64,000 bases of DNA. Source: Phocoena phocoena (taxonomy: Eukaryota; Chordata; Mammalia; Artiodactyla; Phocoenidae). The stretch is from NCBI RefSeq assembly GCF_963924675.1, contig NC_089224.1, positions 64,961,464 through 65,025,463 of the forward strand, read 5' to 3'. Both the position numbers and the translations under genes were made by a program. This document shows, in pieces, positions 42,966 to 52,980 of the stretch (the stretch's first letter is position 1; each line of letters opens with the position of its first letter). The notes below the pieces were generated by a model that saw only the letters and a program-made list of their open reading frames with translations, was not told where the DNA came from and did no database searches.

Positions 42966-43180
42966 TTTTTTTTTTTTTTTTTTTTTTGCGGTAGGCGGGC
43001 CTCTCACTGTTGTGGCCTCTCCCAGTTGCTGAGCACAGGCTCCGGTCGTGCAGGCCCAGCGGCCATGGCTCATGGGCCCAGCCGCTCCGCGGCATGTGGG
43101 ATCTTCCCGGACCGGGGCACGAACCCGCGTCCCCTGCATCGGCAGGCGGACTCTCACCCACGGCGCCACCAGGGAAGCCC
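42966..43180 (-). mobile_element. CHR-2 SINE, antisense
   Basis: Near-consensus copy with long poly(T). The 14-bp duplication TGCCTTGTCATTTT is perfect at 42952-42965 and 43181-43194. On the minus strand the A-box region reads GTGGCGCCGTGGGTGAGAG, with two changes (GCAGTGGTTG to GCCGTGGGTG), so pol III promoter strength may be altered. Confidence 0.96.
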
Positions 43181-43194
43181 TGCCTTGTCATTTT

Positions 43195-43699
43195 AAAGGG
43201 CTCACTGCAACATGGCAGTATTTTACTTGCTGCTGTCTTTTTGATGATTATCATTATGTATACTAACAATAAATGCCTTACATTTGAGAGGTGCTTCAGA
43301 GTTAGTAGAGCATTTTCATTTTGTTATCTCATTTGGCTTTTTTATAGGAAAATGCAAGTAGGCAACTTATTTTAGGAGAGTGGGAGGTAAGGTTTTTATC
43401 CTAGGTATTACTTTACTACAAATTTGGTATAATTAGTTTCTACACCAAGTATTTCTTACATTAGTAGTAAAAATTAAAAAGTGAATTTAAAATTTTTATG
43501 GCCTCCATTTCTTTAACACTTCTTTTCGAACTTCAAAAAGTAGAATAGTAGAGGACAGATTCTGTCCAGGGACGTGTAAAATAAATCATAGTTTCTTGGC
43601 TAGGTGCCACTACTCTAGGAATTGAACCAGATTATGGTTTAACACTACATCTATCATAAAGAAATGGGTTGTCTACTCCAGAGTTTGCTTAGCATAGAG
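43195..43699. other. Unique intronic DNA
   Basis: No element recognised. Confidence 0.4.
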
Positions 43700-44065
43700 G
43701 TCTCCGTTTCTTTGTTCATATTGAGGTGAAATTCACACGGCTTAAAATGAACCATGTTAAAATGAAAAACGGAGGCAACCACCACCTCTATCTAATTCTG
43801 AAACATTTTCATCACTTTAAAATAAAACCTCATACCACTAAGCAGTTACTTCCCATTCTCCATTCCCTGTAGCCCTAGGCAACCAGTAATCTGCTGTTTC
43901 TATGGATTTAACTATTCTGGACGTTTCATATAAATGGAATCATACAATATGTGTCCTTTTGTGTCTGGCTTCTTTCACTTAGCAAGTTTTTAAGGTTCAT
44001 CCGTGTTGTAGCATCCATGCATACTTCATTCCTTTGAATGGCTGCATATCCAATATTTTTAATAT
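43700..44065 (-). mobile_element. Old L1 (L1M) 3' fragment, antisense
   Basis: TGAGGTGAAATTCACACGGC, GGCAACCACCACCTCTATCT, TCATATAAATGGAATCATAC and CTGGCTTCTTTCACTTAGCA are ordered antisense L1M landmarks. Confidence 0.8.
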
Positions 44066-44340
44066 GAAAAAATTTGTGGGGTTACGAAAACTCCAATATC
44101 TACCCACACGTAGACCCACCATATCCTTCCCTCCATTGGCAATAACTTCCTCTCACCATAAGCTTGGGATTCTAGTCCATTATAATGTACATATCCTGAA
44201 GGAACCTGTGCAGTTAAAGCTGTAATTGGTAGCATATTACATAAGACTCAGGAAGAAGGCTGTAGGCTGATCTGTGCAAGGCTTACACGTAACTCTTTGT
44301 ACAGTAAGATACCTCCAAGGGGGATAAGAAATGATCACTA

Positions 44341-44509
44341 GGGGCTTTCCTGGTGGCGATGCAGGGGACACGGGTTCGTGCCCCGGTCCGGGAAGATCCC
44401 ACATGCCGCGGAGCAGCTGGGCCCGTGAGCCATGGCCAATGAGCCTGTGCGTCTGGAGCCTGTGCTCACAACAGTAAGAGGCCTGCGTACCGCAAAAAAA
44501 AAAAAAAAA
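44341..44509 (+). mobile_element. CHR-2 SINE, sense, with two internal deletions (A box lost)
   Basis: The head reads GGGGCTTTCCTGGTGGC and jumps directly to GATGCAGGGGACAC. About 24 nt containing the tRNA-like A box (the CAGTGGTTGAGAG region) are missing. The B box GGTTCGTGCCC is intact. A second gap of about 17 nt lies between CTGTGCTC and ACAACAGTAAGAG. It ends in a 16-A tail. Flanks carry GATCACTA (44333-44340) and GATCGCTA (44510-44517), a likely 8-bp duplication with one mismatch. Confidence 0.93.
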
Positions 44510-44699
44510 GATCGCTAAATTATGTAAAGAAAATAATGAATTAATGCAAATATTCTCAAGACCCTCACATCATGGAAGTTTGTGCTTTCATGATTTTTAC
44601 TGGTTATTCTTGGAGCACATGTCGATTTTTAGTCTCCTTTTATTAGTGCCCACTCGGTGGTTGGGACCTGCTAGTTTAAAATCTTTTCTTCAGCTTTCC

Positions 44700-44850
44700 T
44701 AAGTGTCATGGCATAGAGATAAGAGACAGCTTCAGAGATGGACAGAGCGAGGTTCAAATCCCACCTCCACTGCTTGTTAGCCATATGTCCTTGGGCACAT
44801 GACTTAAAACTCCACCATGGGTAAAATGGGAGTGTGCTTATCTACTTGTA
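44700..44850 (+). repeat. MIR fragment
   Basis: GCATAGAGATAAGAGACAGC, GAGGTTCAAATCCCACCTCC, ACTGCTTGTTAGCCATATGT and CCTTGGGCACATGACTTAAA follow sense MIR. Confidence 0.75.
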
Positions 44851-44854
44851 GTAG

Positions 44855-45335
44855 GCTGAAAAATGGCCCTCCAAAGATATCCATGCCCTAATCCCTGCAA
44901 CCTATAAATATTACTTTATCTAAAAAAGAAGAGGCTTTGCAGATGTGATTAAATTAAGGATCTTGAGATGAGGAGATTATCCTGGATTATCTAGGTGGGC
45001 CCTAAATGTCATCACAGTAGCCTAATAGGAGAGAGGCAGGGGAATTACACAGAGGCACAGAGAGGAGACGGTGATGTGAGGATGGAAGCAGACTGAAATG
45101 ACATGACCATCAACCAAGGAGTGCCAGTGCTGGTAGCAGCCAGCAGCTGGGAGAGGCAAGGGACAGAGTCTTCCCTAGCACCTCCAGAGGGAGTATGGCC
45201 CAGCCAACACGTTGATTTCAGCACAGGAATACTGGCTTTGGATGGCTGGGCTCCAGAACCATGAAGGAATAAATTTCTGTCGTTTGAAGCCACCAAGTTT
45301 GTTGTCATCTGCTACAACCTTCTCAGGAAACAAAT
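44855..45335 (+). mobile_element. MaLR-type LTR, sense, solo
   Basis: GGCTGAAAAATGGCCCTCCA, AAGATATCCATGCCCTAATC, CTTTGCAGATGTGATTAAAT, GAGATTATCCTGGATTATCT, AGGTGGGCCC and, at the end, GGAATAAATTTCTGTCGTTT plus GAAGCCACCAAGTTTGTTG. The polyadenylation-type AATAAA lies at about 45268. No internal genes are attached. Confidence 0.82.
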
Positions 45336-45469
45336 ATCCTTCTTTTATATAATAACTTATAACTGCCTATTACTGGCACGTTATACTTAATTTTCCTCCT
45401 TTAGTCCTTGTATCAATCAATGGTGGTGTTTCTCAGACTTTGAGAACAGTGGCTAAGAGTTTTAGCTCT

Positions 45470-45664
45470 AGAGCAAGGTTTCTCAGCCTTAGCACTGTTG
45501 ATAATTCTTTGTTGTGGAGCTGTCCTCTGCATTATAGGAAGTTTTGCAGCATTTCTACCCACTAGATGCCAGCAGCACCTTCGCTCCAGTTGTGACAACA
45601 AAAAACATCTCCAGACATTGCCAAATAGCACCTGGGGAACAGAACACTCCCTGTTGAGAACCAC
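45470..45664 (-). mobile_element. MER20 hAT-Charlie MITE, antisense
   Basis: GGTTTCTCAGCCTTAGCACT, TTGATAATTCTTTGTTGTGG, AGCTGTCCTCTGCATTATAG, CCCACTAGATGCCAGCAGCA, ATCTCCAGACATTGCCAAAT and TTGAGAACCACTAACC run end to end, with terminal inverted repeats recognisable. Established knowledge: MER20 copies have been reported to act as cAMP/progesterone-responsive enhancers in endometrial stromal cells. Whether this copy has such activity is unknown. Confidence 0.88.
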
Positions 45665-45890
45665 TAACCTGGAGTGTGACTTCTGGTTTTGATCCCAGCT
45701 CCATCACTGAGTAGCTGTGTGGTCCCAAGCAGGTTAGGCAACCCCACTGAGCCTCAGTTTCATTATCTATAAAATAGTAATAGTACCTACATCACAGAGT
45801 GGTTGTGAGGTTATTCAGATGATGTGATATACGTGAAGGCCTCAAAACAGTGCCTGGTACCTAGTAAAATGTTTAATAAGTGAAAACAAT
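45665..45890 (+). repeat. MIR SINE, near full length
   Basis: GTTTTGATCCCAGCTCCATC, TGAGTAGCTGTGTGGTCCCA, TGAGCCTCAGTTTCATTATC, TATAAAATAGTAATAGTACC, AGTGGTTGTGAGGTTATTCA and AACAGTGCCTGGTACCTAGT follow the whole sense MIR. Confidence 0.88.
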
Positions 45891-46400
45891 TATTAACTCA
45901 TGCTCTGCCGTACTAGTTTATCATATGATTTTCTCTAGTTTCCTTTGCAGAAATAATGAGCATTTTAAAACATTTCCAAATATGTAGTGACTTCCGTTGT
46001 AAAGATCAGTGTTTGAAATTAAACATCCTGCTTTCGTTGCCCTGGCCTCCCACCCCAGTACTCCCCAGCCCTGTGCCTGAGAGTTGAGGAATCATGGCTT
46101 GAATTGCATGCTCCGATCACCTGTCAGTCATACTGACTTACTGAACACTTCATATAATTCCCTGGGTAAGGCGTAGCAACAAGAAAACCCCCTCCCGTCT
46201 GTCAGTGATATTTCTATGATTCCATAATTACAGCCTTCTCCTCAGTGACATAGCTGTTGAATTCATGTATGGATGTGTCAGTGTCTCCACTCAAGTTTGC
46301 GAAATATTTAGCAGCATTTAGCAGTTTTTGGTGACATGTTAGAAAGTGTTTTGAATAGATACCATCATCTACTTTTGTGAGGAAGAGGAAAGCACTGCAA
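45891..46400. other. Unique intronic DNA
   Basis: No element recognised. Confidence 0.4.
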
Positions 46401-46404
46401 CTGT

Positions 46405-46640
46405 GGTTTAGGCCATTGTGTTTCTTAGCACGGGGGACACAGCAGTGAATAAAACAAAGATTCCGCCATTCTCAATGAGCTTGCGTTCTAGCACAGAGGA
46501 AAACTATGCACAGTCCGTAAGTCAGCGGTGTAGTGTATTAGATGGTGATGAGAACTGTGGGAAAACCAATAGTCCAGCGTAAGGGGGATTGGGAGTGCTG
46601 GAGGTGGCACCCGGGAAGAGATGCGGTCTTGAGCACGGCA
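46405..46640 (-). repeat. L2 LINE 3' part, antisense
   Basis: GGGGACACAGCAGTGAATAA, AACAAAGATTCCGCCATTCT, CAATGAGCTTGCGTTCTAGC and GGGATTGGGAGTGCTGGAGG follow antisense L2. Confidence 0.7.
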
Positions 46641-46980
46641 GGAACATGTTTGAATATTTTCATAGGGATAAGTGAAAATGTCTTTGACGTGGATTGAAAC
46701 CAATGTTTGCTAATGTATTTCTGCTGATAACGAACAGTTGGAATATCCGAGGAGCTGAACCTCTGTTCCTTCTCCACAGTACTGCCTGGGAGTGTCTTTC
46801 ACAGTTAAGCCATGTGGCTTTGGTTTATCCCAGCTGCCGTGGGAATTCTTGATAGAAATGGTTCTGGGATAATTACTGGCAGTGCAGTCTCAGGGAAGGA
46901 CTATGCCTAGCAGATCAGAGCACTTTTTTTTTTTTTTCTCTTACGTCACATAGATCATCTTTTTCATTTTGGCTCTCCAC
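46641..46980. other. Unique intronic DNA
   Basis: A 13-T run lies at 46925-46937. No element recognised. Confidence 0.4.
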
Positions 46981-46984
46981 ATAT

Positions 46985-47130
46985 AAAGTGGATGATCTGG
47001 GGACAAGTCACTTAATCTCTCCAAGCCCCAGTCTCCTTATAACCTTCGTCAGGACTAAATGAAATAATGTATTGAAAGCACTTTGACCTGTGTCAGGAGC
47101 ATGATAAACCCTCAGAAGATGCTGGTACAG
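46985..47130 (+). repeat. MIR fragment
   Basis: GGGGACAAGTCACTTAATCT, CCAAGCCCCAGTCTCCTTAT and AATGAAATAATGTATTGAAA fit the sense MIR 3' half. Confidence 0.65.
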
Positions 47131-47568
47131 GCATACCTCGTTTCATTGCACTTCACTTTATTGTACTTCCAAGATACTGCATTTTTTACAAATTGAAGGT
47201 TTGTGGCAACCCTGCATCAAGCGAGTCTATGGGTCATTTTTCCAACAGCATTTATTTGCTCATTTTGTTTCTCATGTCACATTTTGGTAATTCTTGCAAT
47301 ATTTCAAACCTCCACTAGCAAAAAGATTATAACTCACTAAGGCTCAGATGATGGTTAGCATTTTTTAGCAATAAAATATTTTAGAATTGAAATGTACATT
47401 TTTTTAAGACATAATGCTACTGCACACCTAATGGACTACAGTCTAGCGTAAACATAACTCTTATATGCACTGGGAAACCAAAAACTTCGTGCGACTGTAT
47501 TGCAATATTCATTTTATTGTGATGTTCTGGAACTGAACCTGCACTATCTCTGAGGTCTGCCTATAGTT
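47131..47568 (+). mobile_element. Tigger1-type MITE (Tc1/mariner superfamily)
   Basis: Terminal inverted repeats CAGGCATACCTCGTTTCATT and TCTGAGGTCTGCCTAT are flanked by TA dinucleotides. Inside, GAAGGTTTGTGGCAACCCTG and CACATTTTGGTAATTCTTGC come from the 5' end. TAAGGCTCAGATGATGGTTA and TGCACTGGGAAACCAAAAAC come from the 3' end. The transposase gene is deleted at a junction near 47308-47315. It resembles the internally deleted Tigger1 copies known from artiodactyls and cetaceans. Non-autonomous. Confidence 0.92.
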
Positions 47569-47620
47569 GTAATTTTACAATTAGCACAATAAATATTTCT
47601 AAGGGAATATGTAAATATGG

Positions 47621-47664
47621 TAATTGTAAAGCGTACCCGTAATTGTAAAGTGTACCCGTAATTG
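47621..47664. repeat. 19-bp tandem repeat, 2.3 copies
   Basis: TAATTGTAAAGCGTACCCG (47621-47639) is followed by TAATTGTAAAGTGTACCCG (47640-47658) and TAATTG, with one transition between units. Confidence 0.95.
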
Positions 47665-47669
47665 TTGGT

Positions 47670-48080
47670 TTCAGATGCGTGCAAACATCTCTGTAATAAA
47701 CTCTGCCTGCAAAAGGGGGGGTCCTAGGTAGAGAGCCCGTGAACTGGCCTCTTGTGAGCTTGGGCCCCAGACACACTGTAAGGACTCTGTGCAGACTCTC
47801 ACAAAGGGAGATTGAAATGAGAGCGTAGACACAGTGAATAATTCAGATAATAAATGTCTGGCTGTTGAAAAACGTGATTCATTAGTTCTCATGGATGGTT
47901 CTATTGATTGGCTTTTCTAAGTGATTGCATGGCTCTTCACTTTACTGATAGAGACCTAGATGGACATTTGTTAAATGGTTCTGGAGTAGAATGAGTCACC
48001 CAGTTATGCTGAATGACTTCAGAAATTCCTCCAGGAATCAAAGGCTTCGCTGGGAAAAGGTCAGGAGCGGGGGGTGCATG
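47670..48080. other. Unique intronic DNA
   Basis: No element recognised. Confidence 0.4.
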
Positions 48081-48084
48081 TGGG

Positions 48085-48235
48085 ATGTACTGCCGCACTG
48101 CGGGAGAAGTTTTGGAACTGGTGGAGGTGGTGGCTACACAACGCTGTGACTGTACCAAGTGCCACTGAGTTGTTCACTTTAACATGGTTCCTTCTGTGGT
48201 ACGTGAATTTCACGTCAGGAAGTCTTTAAAAAGTA
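48085..48235 (+). mobile_element. Old L1 (L1M) 3' end, sense
   Basis: GGAGGTGGTGGCTACACAAC, GTACCAAGTGCCACTGAGTT, GTTCACTTTAACATGGTTCC and GTACGTGAATTTCACGTCAG match the sense L1M terminus. Confidence 0.65.
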
Positions 48236-48239
48236 CATT

Positions 48240-48764
48240 TCTGACACTGCCAAATTCCCCACCTCCTTGTCTAGTCTTTAAGAGTTATTAAAGGATATGA
48301 TAGTCTGACATTTATATATATATAAATATATATGTAAATTTACATATGTATAATATATGGAATAACTTTTCTTTAACTTTACAAATGTATTAGAAGTTTA
48401 ATATTTCAGTATATGCCAACACTTTGTGCTTGTTTGCTAATTTATACAATTCAGGCCTTCCCAGCTCTAAAATTTTATGGTGCTATATTGGTTACATAGA
48501 TAGAGGCCAAAGTGATATCCCCACAGTATCTGTCAGGGTATCTTGCCCATAGTAGATGCCCGATAACTGTTCATTGAATTGAACGTATGTTGTTTTCTGT
48601 GTTGCTCATAGGTTATAATTTCATACTTTAATGGAAGTGGACTTACACTGTACAGTATTAGAGACCTTCAAGTTCAGTTTGCTCTAAAATGAGTAACCTA
48701 GGCCCAGAGAGGTTAGGTTACTCCTAGAGCTAGGGGAAGGGCAGGAAGTTGTGGTTCCCTGCCT
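48240..48764. other. Unique DNA with an AT tract
   Basis: An alternating TATATA-rich stretch lies at about 48312-48358. A short L2-like 3' motif (TAGTAGATGCCCGATAACTG, CATTGAATTGAA) lies near 48550. Confidence 0.45.
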
Positions 48765-50205
48765 TACCCAGTTTTATTGAGATATCATTGACATACAGCA
48801 GTGTATAAGTTGAAGATGTACAGCATAATGTTTTGACTTACATATATTGTAAAATGATTACCACAGTAAGTTTAGTTAACATTCATTATCCCATATAGGG
48901 ACAAAAAAAAAAAAAAAGAAAATGGTTTTTTCCTTATGATAAGAGCTCTTAAGATCTACTCTCTTAACAGCTTTCAAATATAACACACAACAGTGTTAAC
49001 TATACTCATTATGCTATAGATTACATATCTCCAGTACTTATTTATCTTATAACTGGAAGTGTGTACCTTTAGACTACCTTCACACAATTCCCCCTTACCC
49101 CACGCCCTACCTCGGGTAAACACAAATCTCAGCTTTTTTTCTTTGAGTTTGTTTTTTTCTTTTTCTTTTAGATTCCACATGTATGAAAGATCTATAGCAC
49201 TTGTCTTTCTCTGACTTTTCACTTGGCATAAAGCCTTCCAGTTTCATTCATGTTGTCACAAATGGCATGATTGCCTCCATTTTTATGGTTGAATAATATT
49301 CTGTTGTATGTATGTGTGATATATATCACAAGGTCTTTATCCATTCATCTGTCAATGGACACTTAGGTTGATTTCATGTTTTGGCTACTGTGAATAAGAC
49401 TGCTGTGAACATGGGGGTGCAACTATCTCTTCAACATAGTGTTTTTTTCTAATTTAATTTTTATTTTATATTGGAGTAGTGTTGATTTACAATACTGTGT
49501 TAGTTTCAGGTGTATAGCAAAGTGATTCAGTTATACATATATCCATTCTTTTTCAGATTCTTTTCCCATATAGGTTATTACAGAATATTGAGTAGAATTC
49601 TTTGTGCTATACAGTAGGTCCTTGTTGGTTATCTACTTTATATATAGTAGTGTGTATATGTTAATCCCAAACTCCTAATTTAAGTTTTTTTGAAGTCTGT
49701 GAGTCTGTTTCTGTTTTGTAAATAAGTTCATTTGTATCATTTGTTTAGGTTCCACATATAAGTGATATCATAGGATACCTGACAGTTCACTGAGTATGAT
49801 AATCTCTAGGTCCATCCATGTGGCTGCAAAAGGCATTCATTCTTCTTTTTATGGCTGAGTAATATTCCATTGTGTATATGTAGCACATCTTCTTTATCCA
49901 TTCCTCTGTCGATGGACATTTAGGTTCCTTCCATGTCTTGGCTGTTGTAAATAGTGCTGCAGTGAACGCTGGGGTGCGCGTATCTTTTCGAATTACGGTT
50001 TTCTTCAGATATATGCACAGGAGTGGGATTGCTAGTCAACATAGTGTTTTCATTTCCTTCAGGTATATTCTCAGATGTGGAATTGCTGGATCATATGGTA
50101 ATTCTATTTTTAATTTTTTGAGTACCCTCCATAATGTTTTCCATAGTGCTTGCAGCAATTTACAATCCCATCAGCAGTGCACGAGGACTTTCTTTTCTCC
50201 CAGGA
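48765..50205 (-). mobile_element. Older L1, antisense, split by a younger L1
   Basis: TTTTATTGAGATATCATTGA, GACTTACATATATTGTAAAA, TTAACTATACTCATTATGC, AGATTCCACATGTATGAAAG, GTCAATGGACACTTAGGTTG and, after the insertion, GTGGAATTGCTGGATCATAT and CAGCAATTTACAATCCCATC give ordered antisense L1. An A15 run at 48904-48918 interrupts the 3' UTR. Confidence 0.88.
49446..50035 (-). mobile_element. Younger L1 3' end, antisense, nested in the older L1
   Basis: GGAGTAGTGTTGATTTACAA, TTTGTGCTATACAGTAGGTC, GTCTGTGAGTCTGTTTCTGT and GTCGATGGACATTTAGGTTC give antisense L1. The 15-bp duplication TCAACATAGTGTTTT is perfect at 49431-49445 and 50036-50050. Compared with the related L1 at 28243 it lacks a stretch near 49685, where AATTTAAG jumps to TTTTTTTGAAGTCTG. 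5'-truncated, inactive. Confidence 0.93.
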
Positions 50206-50285
50206 TGTTGTTTTTTAACTTAGCATTTGTGAAAACATGTGTAGGTAATTCATTCATCCATAGCCATTGGAATATGATTTGGTGT

Positions 50286-50392
50286 CCTTTTTTTTCTTTG
50301 CCTTTTCTCTTTTTCCTCCCTCCCTCCCTCCTCTCCTCCCTCCCTCCCTCCCTTCCTTCCCTTCCTCTTCCCACGCCTCCTTTTTTAAAAGA
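50286..50392. repeat. Polypyrimidine tract with (CCCT)n
   Basis: About 100 bp of almost pure T and C on the + strand, including CTCCCTCCCTCCCTC blocks. Such homopurine-homopyrimidine runs can adopt triplex structure and are often length-variable. Confidence 0.9.
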
Positions 50393-51195
50393 TTCATGTG
50401 ACCTGATGCTCTAGAAAACTTAACGTTTCTAGGAACATAAGACCAGAGTTTCATTCCTCCTTTTGCCACTAGTTAACCGTGTGTTAAAATTTTAGCCAGT
50501 TCTTCCTCTCCGGGTTTCTCTTACCTCACCTATCAAAAGGCCAGAGTAGTGCTTTCCCTGCCTTAAGGGTCAGGGGCCAGACTAGATACTAGATGTGCTT
50601 TTGAGGTTTCGTTTGATTTTACATCCCAATTCAGTGATTAGTTGGTGGGTTTGCTTTGAGCTGACTTAAAGATGAGGGGCTATTGCAGGTTCTGTTTATA
50701 ACTATCTTTCATACTGTTCTTAACTATCTTTCATACTGTTTTCATGATAGTACTTGAGAAAGGATATAGAAGGAATGGATATTGCTGTGGAAGAGGTGGA
50801 AAGGGGTCGTATCTGGAGTGCATGCAGACAAGGGTTCTATTGTATGTTAAGTTCAATGTAATAGAGTGTGGTTGGGTGAGATTAGAAAGTTTGAAGGGGT
50901 GTTGTGAACGGTAGGATCATTAGCCTCTGGGATATAAAAATGAAGCTGGCAAACTGTGTCCAAAACAAACAAGGTAGTTCTTTTGTTTTTTTAGGGAAAA
51001 TAAAGGAGGAAATGGACATTTTTTTAAAAAGGGAAATAACCCAGGAAGGGCAGGCAGGAGGAAAAAATATGGAGAAAGGGGCAGTTAAGATTCAGTAGAA
51101 ATAAAGTCCAGTACCTGAGCTTACTGGCTAGTATAATGCCACGTGAATCTTGAAATCTGCAAGTTCTATTTCATCTCTTCACAAGTCTTCCCCCA
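50393..51195. other. Unique intronic DNA
   Basis: A weak MIR-like signal lies at 50440-50545. A 21-bp period duplication, ACTATCTTTCATACTGTT, occurs at 50701 and 50722. No exon recognised. Confidence 0.45.
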
Positions 51196-51199
51196 GCAA

Positions 51200-52980
51200 A
51201 ATTTGCTGTAAATCTACTTTGCATAAAAGTTAAATATTTATTTGTATAAAAGGAATACATTGCTCATGTAGAAAATTTAGAAAGTACAGGTGATAAAAGA
51301 AGATAAAACCTCTAGTAACCTCACAATTTGGAATAACCAATTTAAATAATTCTGGTATGTATCCTTCAATCTTTTCTACGTCCATTCACTGCACATCTTC
51401 TAAAAACATAATCATAGGTGATATGCTGCTTTTTAAAAATTTAAGATGGCTTGAATATATTTTCTGTCTCTAAATAGTCTTCAATAATACTTTTAATCAT
51501 TGCATTTTAGTGGACATTGCATAATGTATACAAATTACTAGTGTCAGAAATGTATTTTAATCATTAAATATTATAAATATGCTTTAAACATCTGCAGTCA
51601 TTTCCATGGGATAAATTCCTGGAAATGCAATTACTGGATCGGTGTAGTTGCAGAATGTTAGGTTTTTTAAATGTGCATTGCCGAATTTCTCTCTTGGAAA
51701 ATGATACCTATATAGATTCAGACCAGCAGTGGGAGTGGCCAATTCCTGTTTGCTTGAAAGCACTGGATGTGATCACTTTTTTAAAGCCTTTGACACGTTA
51801 ATGTTGAAAACAGTGTGTCATGTTTTAATTTGCACATATTTGCTTTTAGATATGTTTGCATTTTTTGGTATGATTTCCTTTGTAAGTTGTCTTATGTCAC
51901 TTGCCTGTTTTTGAAAGCAAGATTTTTAATCAATTCACAAAAACTCTCTTTGGTTAAGGTTATTAACTCCCTTTCTGCCACATGTTGCAAATATTTTGTT
52001 TAATTCACCTGCCTTTCAGTTTTGTGTTTGGTGGTTTTGTTTTTCTCAAAGATTAACATTTTTATGCTATCAAATCTAATATTTTTCCCTGTGATTTTGG
52101 CCTGTATTAGGCTTAGACATTTCTTTTCCATCCCATTATTATATAAATATTACCTTAATTTTCTTCCAGTACTTGTGTGGTTTCATTTTTCACATTTAAT
52201 TTTATTGCATCCAAAATTTAATTTTATGTGAGGCAGGAGATGGGGATCCAACTTAATCTTTTCCAAAATGAATAACTGGTTGAAGAACCTGATTTAATAA
52301 GCCATCCTTTTTGCATTAATTTGAAAAGTCATTTTAATTGTATGCTGAATTTCAGACTGTATTTGGACCTTCTTTTCTGGTAAGAACAAAACAGGTTTCA
52401 ACTCCGATAGCTTATAACACATTTTGATATCTGATAGTGTGAGCTCTATCTAGTTAACTCATCCCTTTTCCTCCAAATTTTCGTGAATATTCTTGGCTAT
52501 TTATTCTTCTAAAGGAACTCTGGAGTAATTTTGTCAAGTTCTAAAGACAATTTCTGATGAAATATTATTGATAATTGTAACTGCATTACATTTCTGAATT
52601 TATTTGGAGAGAAATTCTAATCTTTACAATTAAGCTTTCACATTCAGCAGGATAGTACCTCATTTCATGAATTCAAATCTTCTTTTGTGCCGCACAGTAA
52701 AGTTACATGGCCTTCTTTATGTTGGCTCTGTATACCTCTCTTTAAATATATTTCTATTTGTTTACTGTCTTTTTCTTCCTTTATATATGTGACTTTTACC
52801 CTGTTATATTTTCCTGCTGGTTATTTCGGGAAATTAGGGAAGCTGTGGATTTTGTATGTTGACTCTGAATTGTTTTCAAGCATTTCTACTGGGTCTTATC
52901 AGTGAATTATCATGTCATTTCCAAATAATGTTAATTACATTTTCCAGTTTCCATTATCTATAATTGTTTACCATTTTGGC
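51200..52980 (-). mobile_element. Long, decayed old L1 (L1M/HAL1-like), antisense
   Basis: GGGATAAATTCCTGGAAATG, GACCAGCAGTGGGAGTGGCC, AAATTTAATTTTATGTGAGG and TTCTAAAGGAACTCTGGAGT resemble the antisense 3' UTR and ORF2 of ancient L1-related elements over about 1.8 kb. Many indels; exact subfamily not determinable by eye. Confidence 0.6.

Noticed and set aside
49938..50414. 158-codon plus-strand ORF
   Set aside because: It runs through antisense L1 sequence and the polypyrimidine tract, which explains its Phe/Leu/Pro/Ser-rich C-terminus.
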